A program made the position numbers and the translations under genes. The notes under the pieces are model-generated. The model was not told the origin of the DNA. It made no database searches and saw only the letters and a list, made by a program, of their open reading frames with translations. Positions 14,888 through 17,870 of a DNA stretch of 17,870 nt are shown piece after piece. This DNA is from Anaerolineales bacterium (GTDB taxonomy: Bacteria > Chloroflexota > Anaerolineae > Anaerolineales > DRMV01): assembly GCA_027026295.1 (NCBI GenBank), contig JALVOR010000085.1, forward strand, positions 1-17,870, given 5' to 3'. Every line of letters starts with the position of its first letter. Position 1 is the first letter of the stretch.

Positions 14888-15136
14888 ATGGAGACGAGTA
14901 AGCCTGTCAAAGTCCACAGCGAGCCCGGGCTGGTGGAAGCCGGGCGGCAGCGTCAGGCCGAAAATCCCTCCGGAGCCGCAAACCCAACGGGGCGCAAGCC
15001 CCCAGTAGGTGCGCCGGTCTCGCCCACCGTTACCGGGGCGCGGGCATAAGCCTTCCCAGGCCGTGCCCGACCGAGTGCCCACCCCAGCGGGTGGGAACCA
15101 GGGTGGTACCGCGGGAGTTTTGCGCTCTCGTCCCTG
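14888..15136 (+). promoter_or_regulatory. T-box riboswitch (tRNA-Ile sensing) of ileS
   Basis: The leader RNA binds uncharged tRNA and lets transcription continue into ileS. Stem I has a lower helix GGAG/CTCC (14890-14893 with 14968-14971), an S-turn AGTA (14897-14900) facing GAAAATC (14960-14966), and an upper helix GCCTG/CAGGC (14902-14906 with 14954-14958). The specifier is ATC (14964-14966), an Ile codon. The T-box core AGGGTGGTACCGCGG (15100-15114) contains TGGT, which pairs with the ACCA end of a tRNA with discriminator A, as in tRNA-Ile. The antiterminator pairs CAGGG (15099-15103) with CCCTG (15132-15136) and CGGGAG (15112-15117) with CTCTCG (15125-15130). Stems II and III fall in about 14972-15098. 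Confidence 0.93.
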
Positions 15137-15155
15137 CACGGGGCGGGAGCGTTTT
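15123..15155 (+). terminator. T-box-controlled transcription terminator of ileS
   Basis: CGCTCTCGTCCC (15123-15134), loop TGCAC and GGGGCGGGAGCG (15140-15151) form a 12-bp stem with two G-U pairs, followed by TTTT. Its 5' arm is the same segment used by the antiterminator, so the two folds exclude each other. Confidence 0.9.
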
Positions 15156-15162
15156 CAATTAA

Positions 15163-15260
15163 GATTAGCGATTAGCGATTTGCGATTTGCGATTGAAGAT
15201 TTAGGGCTTCCGCCAACCGCCAACCGCTAACCGCTAACCGCAAATCCTAAATCGCAAATC
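15163..15260. repeat. Heptamer tandem array in inverted halves between T-box terminator and ileS
   Basis: The left half is GATTAGC, GATTAGC, GATTTGC, GATTTGC, GATTGAA, GATTTAGG. The right half, after a short centre, is GCCAACC twice, GCTAACC twice, then GCAAATCC and TAAATCGCAAATCC, which are reverse-strand relatives. GATTTGCGATTT (15177-15188) and AAATCGCAAATC (15249-15260) are a perfect 12-bp inverted repeat that could fold ending 6 nt before the GGAGG of ileS. It resembles short tandem heptamer repeats of other bacterial genomes. Confidence 0.8.
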
Positions 15261-15278
15261 CTATCCGGAGGTTTCCCC

Positions 15279-17870
15279 ATGCCCTTCAAACCGGTTTCTC
15301 CCCAAGTCAACCTTCCCGAAATGGAAGAACGCAGCCTCAAACTGTGGCGCGAGCGCGACGTCTTCCACAAAACCGAAGAAACCCGCCGCGACGGCCCCGA
15401 ATTCGTGTTCTACGAAGGCCCCCCCACCGCCAACGGCAAGCCCGGCGTGCATCACGTCCTGGCCCGTTCCTTCAAAGACATCTTCCTGCGCTATCGGGTG
15501 ATGCGCGGCTATCACATCATCCGCCGCGGCGGCTGGGATACCCACGGCCTGCCCGTCGAAATCGAGGTCGAGAAAAAACTCGGCTTCACTAACAAGCGCC
15601 AGATCGAGGCCTACGGCGTCGCCGAGTTCAACAAACTGTGCCGCCAATCGGTGTTCGAATACATCCAGGAATGGGAAAACCTGACCGAGCGCATTGCCTT
15701 TTGGGTCGACCTGAAGCACGCGTACGTCACCTATTACAACGAATACATCGAAAGCGTATGGTGGATTTTGAAGCAGTTTTGGGAACAGGGGTTGATCTAC
15801 CGCGGCCACAAGGTGGTCACCTACTGCCCCCGCTGCGGCACCCCCCTGGCCGACCACGAAGTGGCGCAGGGCTACAAGGACACCGAAGACCCTTCGGTCT
15901 ACGTCCGCCTGCCGCTGAAAGACGAGCCGCACACCGCCCTGCTGGTGTGGACCACCACCCCCTGGACCCTGCCCGCCAACGTGGCCGTGGCCGCCCACCC
16001 CAAGGTGACCTATGTCAAAGTCCGCCGCGCCCTGCCCGACGGCGGCGAAGAATTCCTCATCGTGGCCCGCCCCCTGCTGGAAAAGGTCTTCCGCGACGAA
16101 GAAGTAGAGGTGGTGGCCGAGTTCCCCGGCAAGGCGCTCAAAGGCAAGAAATACCAGCCCCTCTTCACCTTCGTGCCGCCCGACAAACCAGCCCACTTCG
16201 TGGTGCTGGCCGACTTCGTGACCACCGAAGACGGCACCGGCCTGGTGCACATGGCGCCCGCCTTCGGCGGCGACGACATGGAAATGGCGCGGCAATACGA
16301 CCTGCCGGTCATCAACACCGTCAAGCCCGACGGCACCATCGTAGAAGCCGTGCGCCCCTGGGCTGGCATGTTCTTCAAAGACGCCGACCCCCTCATCATC
16401 GAAGACCTGCAAAAGCGGGGGCTGATGTTCCGTGCGGAAACCTACACCCACAGTTACCCCTTCTGCTGGCGCTGCGGCACGCCGCTGCTTTACTACGCCC
16501 GCCCCACCTGGTACATCCGCACCACCGCCAAAAAAGACCGCCTGGTCGCCCTCAACGAAAAAATCAACTGGGTGCCCAAGCACATCAAGCACGGCCGCTT
16601 CGGCAACTGGCTGGAAAACAACATCGACTGGGCCTTGGGCCGGGAACGCTACTGGGGCACCCCCCTGCCCGTGTGGGAATGCCAGGAATGCGGCCACCAG
16701 CACGCGGTAGGCTCCGTGGCCGAACTTTCCGAAATGGCCGGCAAAGACCTCAGCGACCTGGACCTGCACCGCCCTTACGTGGACGAAGTGACCCTCACCT
16801 GCCCCAAATGCGGCGGCAAAATGCAGCGCGTGCCCGAACTCATCGACGTCTGGTTCGATTCCGGCGCGATGCAGGTCGCCCAGTGGCATTACCCCTTTGA
16901 AAACCAGGAAACCTTCGCCAAGCAGCACCCCGCCGACTACATCTGCGAAGCCGTCGACCAGACCCGCGGCTGGTTCTATTCCCTCCACGCCATCAGCACC
17001 CTGCTGTTCGACGACGTGGCCTTCAAGAACGTGGTCTGCCTGGGGCTGATCTTGGACGAAAAAGGCCAGAAAATGTCCAAATCTCGCGGCAACGTGGTGG
17101 ATCCGTGGGAAGTCATCGACGTCCACGGCGCGGACGCGCTGCGCTGGTATCTCTTCACCGCCGGCCCGCCGGGTGACAGCAAACGCTTTTCCCTGAACCT
17201 GGTGGGCGACACCGTGCGCCGCTTCTCGCTCACCCTCTGGAACGTTTACGCCTTCTTCACCACCTACGCCAACCTCGACGGCTGGACGCCTTCCCCCGAC
17301 GCCCAGCCCGCTTACACCGAACTCGACCGCTGGCTGCGTTCCGAACTGCACGCCCTCATCAAACAAGTCACCGCAGCCTACGAAGCCTACGACGCCCTCA
17401 ACGCCACCCGCCCGGTAGAAACCTTCGTCGAGCGGCTTTCCAACTGGTACCTGCGCCGCAGCCGCCGCCGCTTCTGGAAGAGCGCTTCCGATGCCGACAA
17501 GGAAGCCGCCTACAGCACCCTCTACGAAGCCCTGACCACCGTTGCCAAACTGATTGCCCCCGCGATGCCCTTCATGGCCGAGGAACTCTACCAAAACCTG
17601 GTGCGCGGGGCAGACGAAAACGCTCCCGAATCCGTCCACTTAGCCGAGTGGCCGCGTTACGACGCCGCCGCCATCGACGACACCCTGAACGCCGAAATGG
17701 CCTTGGTGCTCAAACTGGTTTCCCTGGGCCATGCGGCCCGCAACAAGGCCGGTCTCAAGGTGCGTCAGCCCCTGCAGGAAGCCGCGTTTGCCGTGGGTCG
17801 CGCGTCCGAGCAAGATGTCATCGCTCGCTACGCCCACCTGCTGGCCGACGAGTTGAACGTCAAGCGGGTG
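15279..17870 (+). CDS. ileS: Isoleucyl-tRNA synthetase, type 2 (IleRS2), 3' truncated
   Basis: This class I synthetase charges tRNA-Ile. The frame is open from ATG 15279 (GGAGG at 15267-15271, 7 nt upstream) to the window edge: 864 codons, with about 180 C-terminal residues missing from an expected length near 1040-1050. Landmarks are EGPPTANGKPGVHHVL (about 46-61), carrying the swapped signature GVHH in place of HxGH; GGWDTHGLPVEIEVEKKLGF; YCPRCGTPLADHEV and CWRCGTPLLYY; the editing-domain segment WTTTPWTLPANVAV; DVWFDSGAMQ; and KMSKSRGNVVDP (canonical KMSKS loop). The anticodon-binding helical domain follows. The Cys pairs CQECG and CPKCGG look like a zinc knuckle. The eukaryote-like sequence pattern marks type 2 IleRS, a group associated with mupirocin insensitivity. 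It is controlled by the Ile T-box just upstream. The 792-codon frame on the opposite strand is its shadow. Confidence 0.97.
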   Translation, partial: MPFKPVSPQVNLPEMEERSLKLWRERDVFHKTEETRRDGPEFVFYEGPPTANGKPGVHHVLARSFKDIFLRYRVMRGYHIIRRGGWDTHGLPVEIEVEKKLGFTNKRQIEAYGVAEFNKLCRQSVFEYIQEWENLTERIAFWVDLKHAYVTYYNEYIESVWWILKQFWEQGLIYRGHKVVTYCPRCGTPLADHEVAQGYKDTEDPSVYVRLPLKDEPHTALLVWTTTPWTLPANVAVAAHPKVTYVKVRRALPDGGEEFLIVARPLLEKVFRDEEVEVVAEFPGKALKGKKYQPLFTFVPPDKPAHFVVLADFVTTEDGTGLVHMAPAFGGDDMEMARQYDLPVINTVKPDGTIVEAVRPWAGMFFKDADPLIIEDLQKRGLMFRAETYTHSYPFCWRCGTPLLYYARPTWYIRTTAKKDRLVALNEKINWVPKHIKHGRFGNWLENNIDWALGRERYWGTPLPVWECQECGHQHAVGSVAELSEMAGKDLSDLDLHRPYVDEVTLTCPKCGGKMQRVPELIDVWFDSGAMQVAQWHYPFENQETFAKQHPADYICEAVDQTRGWFYSLHAISTLLFDDVAFKNVVCLGLILDEKGQKMSKSRGNVVDPWEVIDVHGADALRWYLFTAGPPGDSKRFSLNLVGDTVRRFSLTLWNVYAFFTTYANLDGWTPSPDAQPAYTELDRWLRSELHALIKQVTAAYEAYDALNATRPVETFVERLSNWYLRRSRRRFWKSASDADKEAAYSTLYEALTTVAKLIAPAMPFMAEELYQNLVRGADENAPESVHLAEWPRYDAAAIDDTLNAEMALVLKLVSLGHAARNKAGLKVRQPLQEAAFAVGRASEQDVIARYAHLLADELNVKRV

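Noticed and set aside
15163..15260. CRISPR-like array
   Set aside because: Units are 7 nt and contiguous, without spacers, and the halves are inverted; this is a short tandem repeat.
15261..17639. 792-codon open frame on the minus strand
   Set aside because: It lies opposite the ileS frame, which contains unmistakable synthetase motifs. The minus-strand product is a low-complexity G/V/H/F-rich shadow without a ribosome site.

Overview
The window looks like chromosomal DNA of a GC-rich, T-box-using bacterium, most likely a Chloroflexota of the Anaerolineae type. This rests on a T-box before ileS, a BMP-family nucleoside transporter, a DegV protein, high-GC codon use, and long intergenic spacers filled with degenerate short repeats. 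The phylum call is inference; no rRNA or marker alignment was possible.

Layout, left to right. (1) The 3' part of murJ (+) ends at 1443 and converges on a minus-strand operon, 5418 to 1687, encoding two permeases and a double-ABC ATPase of the BMP/Nup nucleoside importer type. No binding lipoprotein is visible. (2) A minus-strand block, 10572 to 5815, holds three membrane proteins (505, 202 and 464 aa) and then a 395-aa coiled-coil protein. The 464-aa protein is clearly, and the 505-aa protein probably, a divergent relative of the complex I/Mrp antiporter subunits that has lost canonical channel lysines. (3) A dihydropyrimidinase (-) lies upstream of this block. (4) A 740-bp divergent intergenic region carries a repeat array with a MITE-like insertion. 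(5) A plus-strand group follows: an isoprenylcysteine-methyltransferase/NnrU-like membrane gene broken by a frameshift exactly at a perfect 16-bp inverted repeat, a small four-helix membrane protein, and a DegV protein. (6) A promoter, Ile T-box leader with terminator, and a heptamer inverted array precede ileS, which runs off the right edge. The long minus-strand open frame opposite ileS is a shadow.

Four spacers (1444-1620, 5549-5793, 12211-12718, 14637-14795) carry the same modular repeat, all in the same strand orientation whatever the direction of the flanking genes. Promoters share an extended -10 (TGnTATAAT-like); two of them sit so close to the start codon that the mRNAs should be leaderless.

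The best candidates for something undescribed are the three-gene antiporter-like membrane module, the modular repeat family with its insertion, and the palindrome-centred frameshift. The ileS locus is notable for a type-2 IleRS with a GxHH signature in place of HxGH.
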